The notes below the pieces were generated by a model. That model was not told where the DNA came from. It saw only the letters and a list, made by a program, of their open reading frames with translations, and did no database searches. Below are positions 26,958 to 35,392 of a stretch of DNA of 64,000 nucleotides, one piece after another. Each line of letters starts with the position of its first letter. Within the stretch, counting starts at the first letter, position 1. Source of the stretch: JBGRQA01 sp041725895 (GTDB taxonomy: Bacteria; Bacteroidota; Bacteroidia; Bacteroidales; Marinifilaceae); NCBI GenBank assembly GCA_041725895.1, contig JBGRQA010000029.1:10261-74260 (forward strand), written 5' to 3'. The position numbers and the translations under genes were made by a program.

Positions 26958-28493
26958 ATGCAAACACTTGAAGATAAGATCAAAAAATTTGAAGAATTAA
27001 ATCAAACAGCCGAACAAGGCGGTGGAAAAGAGAGAATCGAAAAGCACCACAAAGGCGGCAAGAAAACTGCGCGGGAACGAATTGATGATTTGCTGGATCC
27101 GGAAACTTTTGTAGAATTAGACAAGATGGTTACTCACCGCTCCACTGATTTTGGAATGGAGAAGAACAAAATACTTGGCGACGGAGTGGTTTGTGGCTAT
27201 GGGAAAATTGATAACCGCCTGGTTTATGTTTTCGCTCAAGATTTTACGGTATTTGGAGGTTCCTTAAGTCGAGCCAATGCAGACAAGATTGTGAAAGTAA
27301 CCCAACTGGCCATGAAAATGGGTGCCCCCATTATCGGATTGAACGACTCGGGAGGAGCCCGAATTCAGGAGGGAGTACAGAGTCTGGCCGGTTATGCCGA
27401 TATTTTCTATCAAAATGTTCGTGGTTCCGGTGTTATTCCCCAAATTTCGGCCATTATGGGTCCTTGTGCCGGTGGAGCTGTATATTCTCCGGCTCTTACC
27501 GATTTTATAATGATGGTGAAGGATACCAGCTATATGTTTGTTACGGGCCCGGATGTTATTAAAACCGTAACCCACGAAGAAGTTACCAAGGAAGAATTAG
27601 GTGGAGCTCTCACCCACAATTCAAAAAGTGGAGTGGCCCATTTCACAGCCGATAATGATGAACAGGCTATGATGATGCTACGGGAACTGATGAGTTTCCT
27701 GCCATCCAACAACATGGAAGATCCTCCAATCAAACCCTGTACCGATAACATTCATCGAGAGGAAGAGAAGTTGCAGGCTATGGTTCCGGCCGATCCCAAC
27801 AAACCCTACAACATGAAGGACATTATCGAAACCGTGGTAGACGATCACAACTTCTTCGAGGTAATGCCCCTTTACGCACAAAACATTACGATTGGTTTCG
27901 CCCGATTTGGTGGACGGTCGGTTGGTATTGTGGCCAACAACCCTGCCTTTTTAGCAGGAGTACTGGATATCGAAAGCTCCATCAAGGCTGCACGTTTCGT
28001 TCGCTTCTGCGATGCCTTCAACATCCCCTTGGTCACTTTTGTTGATGTTCCCGGCTTCCTTCCGGGGACAGCACAGGAATTTGGCGGAATTATCAAGCAC
28101 GGGGCCAAACTCTTATATGCCTTTGCCGAAGCTACTGTCCCCAAGATCACCCTAATCACCCGAAAAGCTTACGGTGGAGCCTACGATGTAATGGCCTCCA
28201 AACACATAGGCGCCGACATTAACTACGCCTATCCTACAGGAGAAATTGCCGTAATGGGCGCCGAAGGAGCTGTTAATATCATGCACAAAAAACTAAATGA
28301 GGCAGACCGGGCCAAGGCTATTGAAGACTACCGGGATACTTTTGCTCATCCCTACAAAGCGGCAGAATTGGGCTATATCGATGAAGTAATACTCCCAAAA
28401 GAAACCCGGTACAAATTGATACAAGCACTGGAAATGTGTGAGAACAAAAGTGAACAAAATCCACCAAAAAAGCATGGGAATATTCCGCTTTAG
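26958..28493 (+). CDS. Acyl-CoA carboxyltransferase subunit (propionyl-CoA carboxylase beta type)
   Basis: 511 residues of the crotonase-fold carboxyltransferase family: KKTARERIDDLLDPETFVELD, FAQDFTVFGGSLS, the oxyanion-hole motifs SGGARIQEGVQSLAGYADIF and GPCAGGAVYSPALTDF in the N-half, and FVDVPGFLPGTAQE, RKAYGGAYDVMASKHIGAD in the C-half. It transfers CO2 from carboxybiotin to an acyl-CoA, most likely propionyl-CoA giving methylmalonyl-CoA. No membrane decarboxylase subunit is adjacent, which argues against a Na+-pumping decarboxylase. Closes a complete three-subunit operon and is followed by a terminator. Confidence 0.93.
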   Translation: MQTLEDKIKKFEELNQTAEQGGGKERIEKHHKGGKKTARERIDDLLDPETFVELDKMVTHRSTDFGMEKNKILGDGVVCGYGKIDNRLVYVFAQDFTVFGGSLSRANADKIVKVTQLAMKMGAPIIGLNDSGGARIQEGVQSLAGYADIFYQNVRGSGVIPQISAIMGPCAGGAVYSPALTDFIMMVKDTSYMFVTGPDVIKTVTHEEVTKEELGGALTHNSKSGVAHFTADNDEQAMMMLRELMSFLPSNNMEDPPIKPCTDNIHREEEKLQAMVPADPNKPYNMKDIIETVVDDHNFFEVMPLYAQNITIGFARFGGRSVGIVANNPAFLAGVLDIESSIKAARFVRFCDAFNIPLVTFVDVPGFLPGTAQEFGGIIKHGAKLLYAFAEATVPKITLITRKAYGGAYDVMASKHIGADINYAYPTGEIAVMGAEGAVNIMHKKLNEADRAKAIEDYRDTFAHPYKAAELGYIDEVILPKETRYKLIQALEMCENKSEQNPPKKHGNIPL

Positions 28494-28517
28494 TATTATT
28501 GTAAGTTTGAAACCTTT

Positions 28518-28553
28518 AAAGGGACGAACCCCATTGGTTTTCGTGCCCTTTTT
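28518..28553 (+). terminator. Terminator of the carboxylase operon
   Basis: A long imperfect stem (AAAGGG-ACGAACC pairing with GGTTTTCGT-G-CCCTTT) is followed by Ts, 24 bp after the transferase stop. Confidence 0.75.
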
Positions 28554-28754
28554 CCATATTCAGAATACAGGGAAACAATGGTAAAGTATTGATAAATTCT
28601 CGCAAAAAAACGGGCTTCAGGTTACAAGACTCAAAGCATTAACTTTTTGTTTGGAATTAAAATTCTCGTTCCAATTATCATTCCTAAAAAAATATATTTA
28701 ATATTGTTAAAGGAATAATATCGGTTGAATCCGAAAACAAAACTCTGAAAATCT

Positions 28755-29732
28755 GTGCAAAAAAAAATATTAGTAAGCTACCAAATTCCCCTGGAAGGAT
28801 TAAAAAAGCTGAGGGAACACTTTGAAGTCACCTACCCAACCTCTCCTTTTTTCACCAAAGAGGAGCTTATGAAGCTAATTCCCTCCCATCATGGGTTGCT
28901 ATCCATTTTCAACCGGCCGGTGGACAAAGATATTCTGATGTCCGGACAACAACTGGAAATCGTAAGCAATTACGGAGTGGGCTTCAACAATATCGATATT
29001 GAAACAGCGACTCAAATGGGGATTGCCGTTTGCAATACTCCGGAAGCAGTATGCGAACCCACCGCGGAACTAACTCTGGGCCTACTACTATCGCTTTCGC
29101 GAAGGATATCGGAATGCAATCATCTGCTCCGTACCAACTCTGATTTCGAATGGGGAGTAATGAGAAACCTGGGCCATACTTTAAGAGGCAAAACACTTGG
29201 TATTATTGGAATGGGTAAAATTGGCCGATCTGTTGCCCAAAAAGCCCGCGCTTTTGGCATGAGGGTGGTATACCATAACAGAAAGCCTATTTCTGCAGAC
29301 GAATCTACCTCACTAAACACAGAATATCTTTCGCTTGAAAATTTACTTCAACAGTCTGACGTTGTATCCCTGCATTGCCCCCTAACCAAAGCAACTCATC
29401 ACCTGATTGGAAAGGCGGAACTGGAGCAAATGAAACCGGAGTCCTTCCTGATTAATACGGCTCGCGGGCCGGTAGTGAACGAAGTCGAACTGGTGAATGC
29501 ACTTAAAACCGGAAGCATTGCGGGCGCAGCTCTTGATGTATTCGAAGAGGAGCCCAAAATTCACCCGGAATTGTTTCAAATGCAAAACGTGGTGCTGGTA
29601 CCTCACATTGGCACGGCCACCATTGAAACACGAATTGAAATGGCCCGGGAAGCGGGAGATAATTTCCTATCCTTCTGGCTAAATAATAGAACTCAAAACC
29701 TGGTTAACCCCAACTATCTAAAACTGAAATAA
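28755..29732 (+). CDS. D-isomer-specific 2-hydroxyacid dehydrogenase
   Basis: 325 residues with a GTG start (28755), as no upstream ATG is in frame. The catalytic and NAD(P)-binding halves are intact: VSNYGVGFNNIDI, the Rossmann loop GIIGMGKIGRS, NTARGPVVNE (active-site Arg), DVFEEEP (Glu) and VPHIGTATIETR (His). The family includes glyoxylate/hydroxypyruvate reductases (GhrB), phosphoglycerate dehydrogenase and D-lactate dehydrogenase. The sequence resembles the GhrB/glycerate dehydrogenase group most, but the substrate is not certain. It is two bases from coaX and likely shares its transcript. Confidence 0.9.
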   Translation: MQKKILVSYQIPLEGLKKLREHFEVTYPTSPFFTKEELMKLIPSHHGLLSIFNRPVDKDILMSGQQLEIVSNYGVGFNNIDIETATQMGIAVCNTPEAVCEPTAELTLGLLLSLSRRISECNHLLRTNSDFEWGVMRNLGHTLRGKTLGIIGMGKIGRSVAQKARAFGMRVVYHNRKPISADESTSLNTEYLSLENLLQQSDVVSLHCPLTKATHHLIGKAELEQMKPESFLINTARGPVVNEVELVNALKTGSIAGAALDVFEEEPKIHPELFQMQNVVLVPHIGTATIETRIEMAREAGDNFLSFWLNNRTQNLVNPNYLKLK

Positions 29733-29734
29733 TC

Positions 29735-30529
29735 ATGCTGCTGGCAATTGACATAGGAAACACGAATGTGGTTTGCGGACTCTCTCACAACAATCAATGG
29801 ATGGAACAATTCCGAATTCATACGGTAGCCAATAAAACTGCCGACGAATACGAAGTGATCTATCGCACTTTACTTTCCAGTCGTAACATTGATCTTTCTT
29901 CCATTGACAAAGTAGTTCTTAGTAGCGTTGTTCCCTCTCTGATCCTCCCCATCAGTGAGATGATTCAGAAACTATTCGGCCAAAAACCACTTGTCCTGGG
30001 CCCCAAATTGTATCCCCGATTGGATATCGGTATTATCAATCCTTACGAAATAGGAACTGACTTAGTAGCCAATGCCTTAGCTGCTCACAATAAATATTCA
30101 ACCAATTGCATCATTGTAGATTTCGGAACGGCTCTGTCTTTTACAGTTATACAGGCTAACGGTAATATACTCGGCGTAACCATTGCTCCCGGATTAAAAA
30201 CCGCAATGGCATCCTTATCACAAAAAACCGCTCAACTGCCCAACGTGGAATTGGTGGCTCCTCCCTCCTTTGTTGGAAAGAATACGGTTCATGCTATGCA
30301 AGCTGGAATCGTACTGGGTTACAAAGGTCTTATCGAATCTCTTGTTAAAGGGATGAAAGAAGAATTGGAAGGCTCCTGCAATGTAATTGCTACAGGAGGT
30401 ATGGCTTCGATAATGTATCCCATGATTGATTGCTTCACTCATTTTGAACCATCTCTAACCCTTGACGGTCTGCGCATTGTAGGCAATAAGTTTTACTCCA
30501 ATCCTAAAACCAATGGCAAAAGAAATTGA
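29735..30529 (+). CDS. coaX: Type III pantothenate kinase
   Basis: 264 residues. ASKHA-fold motifs are clear: phosphate-1 loop LLAIDIGNTNVVCGL, NPYEIGTDLVANALAAH, IVDFGTALSFTVI with the catalytic Asp, ITIAPGLKTAMASLSQKTAQLP (here VTIAPGLK) and VIATGGMA. It phosphorylates pantothenate in the first committed step of CoA synthesis; type III enzymes need a monovalent cation and are not feedback-inhibited by CoA. The start is two bases after the dehydrogenase stop and the end overlaps the CYTH gene by 17 bp, so the three are co-translated. Confidence 0.95.
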   Translation: MLLAIDIGNTNVVCGLSHNNQWMEQFRIHTVANKTADEYEVIYRTLLSSRNIDLSSIDKVVLSSVVPSLILPISEMIQKLFGQKPLVLGPKLYPRLDIGIINPYEIGTDLVANALAAHNKYSTNCIIVDFGTALSFTVIQANGNILGVTIAPGLKTAMASLSQKTAQLPNVELVAPPSFVGKNTVHAMQAGIVLGYKGLIESLVKGMKEELEGSCNVIATGGMASIMYPMIDCFTHFEPSLTLDGLRIVGNKFYSNPKTNGKRN

Positions 30530-30974
30530 ACGAAAGTTCCTGGTTCACCGGGAGAAACTAGATCTAAAAGGAACTGGCAAAGCACTTAAACAAGCCTACC
30601 TCACCAATGAGATTTCCAAGAGCATTCGAATCCGGATTGCTGATCAATCGGCCTTTCTTACCATTAAGAGTGGTTCAAAAGGACTTGTTCGTTCCGAATA
30701 CGAGTATGAGATTCCTCTTGATGATGCAAATGAAATGCTGGAACTTTGCGAGCCCAACTTCATTGATAAGCACCGGCACCTTGTAAACTATGGAAAACAC
30801 ACCTGGGAAATAGATGTTTTTCATGGTGAAAATGAGGGTCTGATTGTTGCTGAGATTGAACTGGAAAGCGAGGAAGAATACTTTGAGAAACCGGTTTGGC
30901 TTGGCGAAGAAGTAACCGATGATACCCGGTACTTAAATGCTGCATTAGTCAAGCACCCCTATTCCAAATGGTAA
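30513..30974 (+). CDS. CYTH domain protein (triphosphate tunnel metalloenzyme)
   Basis: 153 residues. It begins with the ExExK signature (MAKEIERKFLV; Glu4, Glu6, Lys8) and has further tunnel residues KSIRIRIADQSAFLTIKSG, RSEYEYEIP and WEIDVFHGENEGLIVAEIELESEEE. Family members hydrolyse inorganic triphosphate or act as class IV adenylate cyclases; bacterial proteins of this length are mostly inorganic triphosphatases. The start overlaps coaX by 17 bp, and its last 30 bp overlap the convergent GH3 gene on the other strand. Confidence 0.9.
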   Translation: MAKEIERKFLVHREKLDLKGTGKALKQAYLTNEISKSIRIRIADQSAFLTIKSGSKGLVRSEYEYEIPLDDANEMLELCEPNFIDKHRHLVNYGKHTWEIDVFHGENEGLIVAEIELESEEEYFEKPVWLGEEVTDDTRYLNAALVKHPYSKW

Positions 30975-33900
30975 AGGAGAATATAAAGAGCTGGTGTGAG
31001 TCAATGGTTCCACCTCAAAAATGGAATGATAAATCACTTGCTGGATTTTTGTACGCACATCCATCTCCAAAAGTTTGATATTGAATTCATCGGGACAAAT
31101 ACGGTTGGAAAGAAAAATGTAGACCAATTCTTTGGTTGGATCTACCCAAGCCAAAGTCCCGGTGAAACCTGAATGGCCGAAACTCTCAGGCGAAGCTTCG
31201 GGGCAAGTAGGTCCCCCATTCCTCTCTGCATCCAATTCCGGTTTGTCGAAACCGATTCCTCTTCGATTTTTGCCTTCGGGATAAGCACGACCGGTAAACA
31301 GATCTATGGTTTCCGGGCTAATATAGGTTTCTCCCCCATAACTTCCTTTTTGAAGATACATTTGCATCAACTTGGCCAAATCAGCCGCATTGGAAAACAA
31401 TCCGGCATGCCCTGATACTCCCCCCAGCATTGCTGCTGTTGGATCATGTACATACCCATCCAACAATTGCTTTCGGAAAGCCCTGTCGTTTTGAGTAGGA
31501 ACAATACGGCACACACTATACCGTTTCAAAGGATGATACCCCAAACTTACCGCCCCCAACATCCGGTACAAATGTCGATTGGTATAGGCCTCCATCTGCT
31601 CCCCTGTGGTTTGCTCAATCAATTTCCGAAACAAGATAAACCCTAAGTCACTGTACTTGTATCCATTTCTCTCCCTCAGATCGGATTCAATGATCTTTTT
31701 GTAAATAGTATCCGGGTAATTTTTATTAATAAAAAGATGATTGGCCACCTTTAAAGGATATTCTTCCGATTGTTTGGAACTATAGATCCCTCTTTGAAAC
31801 CGAATTGTCTTGTTCATGTACAATCGATTCGCCATTTTAATTGTGTGAGAGGGCCCCCTTCGTTTACTGAATAAAGGCCCAACCAAACTGGTGGTATCTA
31901 CTGTTTCCCAATGAAAGGGACTCCAGGGCAGAAGCCGGGCCTGGTGTGCCAATATCTCCCGTAACAGCAAAGTATCTTTGTTACTCCCTTTCAGCTCTGG
32001 CAGATATTCACTTAAAGACTTATCAATCTCAATCCACCCCTCATCCACTAACTGCATCAAAATAGGAACAGTAGCTCCTATTTTGGTCACAGAAGCCAAA
32101 TCATAGAGGTCGGGATTCCGAACTTCCGTTTTTTTTTGATAGGAATGATGCCCATAGGACTTGTGAAAAACCACCTTCCCTTTACGTGCAACTAACACCT
32201 GACAACCAGGTGTTGCTTTTTTTTCTATAGCATCTTTAACAATAGAATCGATCTTCAGTAGTTCAAGGGTTTTCATTCCAACCTGTTCCGGCACCGCATA
32301 GCCCAATCTATTGTGAGGTGTAAAAACACCTGTTCCTACCGGAAACTGCCCATTCACCGTCACAGGCAGTTTGCCTTTGGCTTCCAAGCCTCCAAAAATG
32401 ATTTGGGCAGAAGCCATTTGCGCTTCCCTTGTATCTTCATAGGAAACCAAAATTGCTTCCAGCTTATCCAAATCCTTATACTTATCCAAACCATAAGGAT
32501 TGGCGAAAAGATCAAAGATTACCTTTTTCTCCTGAACCACCTTTGAAAGAAAATCTACAGTCTGTTTGGTGATTCCAAAATTCCGCGAAGCCCTCAGGTC
32601 ACTGTCGTGCTTGCTAACAATAACCAAATCGTAGGGCTTAAGCTTCTTAAGAATTGCATTGAAAGCCTCAGGGGAAGCTTTCTTTTGAACCTGAAAAAAA
32701 TCAACCTGACCATAACGTCCCAGATATTCCTGAAAGCGATTTCGAATAGAAGTTCCCATTGCGACGGAAGCAATTCTCAAGGTATCCAATCGCTTCAATG
32801 GCAAAAGGTCATTGTTGTTCTTCACCAAAGTTATGGCTGCCTCCGCCAATTCTCTCCGAAGCAACAAGCCCTCCTGAGTATTCAACCCGGACCAAAGCCT
32901 GTTCATATCAATGGGCTTAAAATTGTTGAGTCCTACCCACTCTTTGGCTTTCAACACTTTCAAACAGCGCTGATCAACCTCCTCCTGGGTTATCTCTCCT
33001 CTTTCAATGGCAGCCTTGATTTCCTTAATCGCAGTTGGTACATCTTCAGAAAAGAGAAGTACATCATTCCCCGCCAATAGGGCTTTAGCATCAACTTCTC
33101 CAGGCTTGTAAAACTTTCTAACACCCTGCATATTCAAGGCATCGGTAAAAACCAGCCCTTTAAATCCCATTTCTTCCTTTAGAATTCCGTTGATGGTTGG
33201 GGCAGAAAGTGTCGCCACATTTTGTACAGAATCCAAAGCCGGGACATTCAAATGCGAAACCATCATTCCCCCAATCCCGTAATTAACCAGATTCTTAAAA
33301 GGAAAGAATTCCAGTGAATCCAAACGCTCCCTGGAATGATTCAAAATCGGAAGATCATGATGTGAATCTATTTCCGTATCTCCATGCCCTGGAAAATGTT
33401 TCCCTACAGCCAGAGTATACTCCTTTTGCATTCCCAACATATAGGCATAACCTTTACGGGTTACGTTAATTTTATCTTCGCCAAAAGATCGGGCATTGAT
33501 TACAGGATTACGGGGATTATTGTTCACATCCAAAACCGGAGCAAAATTTACATGAACCCCCAAACGACGACACTCCCGTCCTATCTCCTGCCCCATCCGA
33601 TAGATCAATTCATCATTCTGAATGGCTCCAAGCATCATTTGGCGGGGAAACCGAATTGTTTGCTTCAAACGAGCAGCCAATCCATTCTCCGCATCCATTC
33701 CCACCAACAAAGGAACCTTAGATACAGCCTGATACCGATTGGTCAAACGAGCCTGGTTGGCCGGATTCCCCTGAAAGAAAATCAAACCTCCAATTTTATA
33801 TCGTTCAATCAAATTAGCAATCCTGTCTGCGCTTTTTTTGTCCTGATTCGAATAGGCTGCCACCATAAAAAGCTGTGCAATTCGCTCATCAGGAGAAAGC

Positions 33901-34055
33901 ACCTTCAATACAGAATCGGCCCACTGAGTATTCTGATTCAGGAAGGGAGGTAAATGAGTCTGCTGAAATTTGCGCGGTTGTCCCCAGCCTGTGCCAGCAA
34001 AAAGCAGGACAAACAAAAAGGAAATAAAAATGCGGTACGGTAAAGAATTGGTCAT
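30945..34055 (-). CDS. GH3 beta-N-acetylglucosaminidase (NagZ-like) fused to a beta-lactamase/esterase domain
   Basis: 1036 residues with a signal peptide (ISFLFVLLFAGTGWG). Residues ~50-375 are a GH3 catalytic barrel of the NagZ type: KHFPGHGDTEIDSHHDLP (219-236, with the Asp-His catalytic dyad around Asp230/His232) and VFTDALNMQG with nucleophile Asp305. A GH3 C-terminal alpha/beta domain follows (~400-580). From ~595 comes a class C beta-lactamase/transpeptidase-like domain with SVTK (Ser655, Lys658), YSDLGFI and HSGFTG in place of SxxK, YxN and KTG. Probably a periplasmic muropeptide hydrolase releasing GlcNAc. This two-enzyme architecture occurs in Bacteroidetes; the esterase substrate is unknown. 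Its 3' end overlaps the CYTH gene by 30 bp. Confidence 0.93.
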   Translation of the reverse strand: MTNSLPYRIFISFLFVLLFAGTGWGQPRKFQQTHLPPFLNQNTQWADSVLKVLSPDERIAQLFMVAAYSNQDKKSADRIANLIERYKIGGLIFFQGNPANQARLTNRYQAVSKVPLLVGMDAENGLAARLKQTIRFPRQMMLGAIQNDELIYRMGQEIGRECRRLGVHVNFAPVLDVNNNPRNPVINARSFGEDKINVTRKGYAYMLGMQKEYTLAVGKHFPGHGDTEIDSHHDLPILNHSRERLDSLEFFPFKNLVNYGIGGMMVSHLNVPALDSVQNVATLSAPTINGILKEEMGFKGLVFTDALNMQGVRKFYKPGEVDAKALLAGNDVLLFSEDVPTAIKEIKAAIERGEITQEEVDQRCLKVLKAKEWVGLNNFKPIDMNRLWSGLNTQEGLLLRRELAEAAITLVKNNNDLLPLKRLDTLRIASVAMGTSIRNRFQEYLGRYGQVDFFQVQKKASPEAFNAILKKLKPYDLVIVSKHDSDLRASRNFGITKQTVDFLSKVVQEKKVIFDLFANPYGLDKYKDLDKLEAILVSYEDTREAQMASAQIIFGGLEAKGKLPVTVNGQFPVGTGVFTPHNRLGYAVPEQVGMKTLELLKIDSIVKDAIEKKATPGCQVLVARKGKVVFHKSYGHHSYQKKTEVRNPDLYDLASVTKIGATVPILMQLVDEGWIEIDKSLSEYLPELKGSNKDTLLLREILAHQARLLPWSPFHWETVDTTSLVGPLFSKRRGPSHTIKMANRLYMNKTIRFQRGIYSSKQSEEYPLKVANHLFINKNYPDTIYKKIIESDLRERNGYKYSDLGFILFRKLIEQTTGEQMEAYTNRHLYRMLGAVSLGYHPLKRYSVCRIVPTQNDRAFRKQLLDGYVHDPTAAMLGGVSGHAGLFSNAADLAKLMQMYLQKGSYGGETYISPETIDLFTGRAYPEGKNRRGIGFDKPELDAERNGGPTCPEASPESFGHSGFTGTLAWVDPTKELVYIFLSNRICPDEFNIKLLEMDVRTKIQQVIYHSIFEVEPLTHTSSLYSPLPFGIGVLD

Positions 34056-34328
34056 AGAATTATCTTTTCTCAGGGGATTATCTTCTCTTTCTACAAAATT
34101 AATAAATCGTAGAATATTTCATTTTAAATCCTTTGGTTTTTCTGGGGTTTTAAGGGATTTTAACACCTGCCCCATTAGCCCCTGTAAACGCAGAATTCAA
34201 CACAAGCACCGCTTTTTATTCAAACTTAAATGAAAAAAAAATTAAGGCATATATACAATTGGTACTGCAGCAACACCGTACCGAACAAACAGGAACAATC
34301 AAAAAATAAGGGGGAACCAATTCAAAAC

Positions 34329-34354
34329 AAAAAAGGGACAGAAGTCCCTTTTTT
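34329..34354. terminator. Orphan bidirectional terminator
   Basis: An 11-bp stem (AAAAAAGGGAC / GTCCCTTTTTT) with an AGAA loop and T-runs on both strands. No annotated gene ends here. On the minus strand it would end a transcript of about 330 nt starting from the TACATTTG element near 34665. Confidence 0.75.
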
Positions 34355-34466
34355 AATTACTTACAACTAAAACCATATTTAAAACTTGAATAAAATGGAG
34401 AAATTCAAGTACCTAATATGCAATACAATTTACATCCTTTAAATGCTTTCACAATTTAAGAAATTC

Positions 34467-34607
34467 CTACAACAAAAGAACAAGGCTTTTGAATCTTTCA
34501 TCTAATTTAAATCCTCTCTGAATTCCTTTCACAAGTAAAAATAGGATCTTCGTCAATTTAAAACAAGTGTCAAGTTTGCCAAATTCGTCTTCGAAGCTCA
34601 ACTTCAT
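34467..34607 (-). CDS. Possible small protein of 46 residues
   Basis: Starts MKLSFEDEFGKLDTCFKLTK and ends KSLVLLL. It is preceded on the minus strand by GTGAGGAGTTTGAGG directly before the ATG (AGGAG about 8 nt upstream), about 57 nt downstream of a TACATTTG promoter-like element, and followed by the terminator at 34329-34354. The gene-like ordering is the only support; the sequence matches no family I know and its length alone is compatible with chance. Confidence 0.2.
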   Translation of the reverse strand: MKLSFEDEFGKLDTCFKLTKILFLLVKGIQRGFKLDERFKSLVLLL

Positions 34608-34779
34608 CCTCAAACTCCTCACAACAAAACAATTACTCAGCAACACTTATTCCAGGCCCTCAAAGCAAATGTATTTTACAAATACCGCTGAGGAAAAAAA
34701 TCTTTGAATTCCTTTCAATTTTCACTAAATTATAGCAGCTCCCAGATCAAAGAAAAGATATCAACCAAATCCATCGTAT

Positions 34780-35322
34780 ATGAAATCTATCACTCTCATC
34801 ATCTCCATCCTACTCAGTTTAAACTTTTTGAATGCTCAAAACGCCATTCAGGTTCATTTAAATAAGGAAGGCCACCTGAAAATTGAACTTATCGAAAAAA
34901 CAGAACAATCGAAGCCTGCAGCATTCAATACTTCCCTGGAATGGATTCAATACAATAAATCCGAATTGGAAGGTAAGATCACTTATCAAAATTCCAATAC
35001 CGGCCATATTGTTTTTAAAGCTCACAAAAACATCAACCTAAGTAAAAGCACCTCGACCTTTCAAACCAGAATGTTTTTTACTCTTTATATTCTGGCTAAT
35101 GATAACAAACTAATGGCAGAGGTTAAGGATATCTATTACAAAAGCATTCCTGAATACGGAAAACAAGGTACTCCTGCTATTATTTCCTATACTGAAGACT
35201 GGTTACAAAAGGAGAAATACTATAAGAAAAACGGAGAAATACGCTGGTTGAATCAGTACTTAAAAAATAGTAGTATAGAGGCAGGAAATCAAATTTTGTC
35301 CAGCCTTCAAAATCGCTTCTAA
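34780..35322 (+). CDS. Small secreted protein, possibly DUF4468-like
   Basis: 180 residues with a signal peptide (MKSITLIISILLSLNFLNAQ). The mature part (FNTSLEWIQYNKSELEGKI, GHIVFKAHKNI, MFFTLYILANDNKLMAEVKDIYY) resembles the short alpha-beta domain annotated as DUF4468 in Bacteroidetes: a helix with a Trp, two strands with a Gly-x-Ile/Val-x-F pattern, and a further strand pair. That assignment is tentative. Probably periplasmic, function unknown. Monocistronic, with a strong bidirectional terminator shared with the convergent selD fusion. Confidence 0.75.
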   Translation: MKSITLIISILLSLNFLNAQNAIQVHLNKEGHLKIELIEKTEQSKPAAFNTSLEWIQYNKSELEGKITYQNSNTGHIVFKAHKNINLSKSTSTFQTRMFFTLYILANDNKLMAEVKDIYYKSIPEYGKQGTPAIISYTEDWLQKEKYYKKNGEIRWLNQYLKNSSIEAGNQILSSLQNRF

Positions 35323-35344
35323 TTCCAAATAATATATGAGACAA

Positions 35345-35380
35345 AAAAAGCCAGGAGTAAATTCTTACTTCTGGCTTTTT
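35345..35380. terminator. Bidirectional terminator between convergent genes
   Basis: A 16-bp stem (one G-T) with an ATTC loop, arms 35345-35360 and 35365-35380 (core AAAAAGCCAG / CTGGCTTTTT). The A and T runs allow termination in both directions: after the small secreted protein, and after the desulfurase-SelD gene, whose stop lies at 35393. Confidence 0.9.
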
Positions 35381-35392
35381 AGTTCCTTCTTT

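Larger units (their letters stand above)
34056..34779. other. Long intergenic region between divergent genes
   Basis: 724 bp of AT-rich DNA between the GH3 gene (leftward) and a small secreted protein (rightward). It contains an isolated terminator-like hairpin (34329-34354) and, on the minus strand, a TACATTTG element (plus coordinates 34664-34671), a Shine-Dalgarno-like AGGAG and a 46-codon frame (listed separately). The remainder shows nothing recognisable. Confidence 0.4.

Noticed and set aside
26958..28493. Sodium-pumping methylmalonyl-CoA decarboxylase
   Set aside because: A carboxylase with ATP-grasp domain is encoded in the same operon and no membrane beta subunit is adjacent, so a propionyl-CoA carboxylase is the simpler reading.
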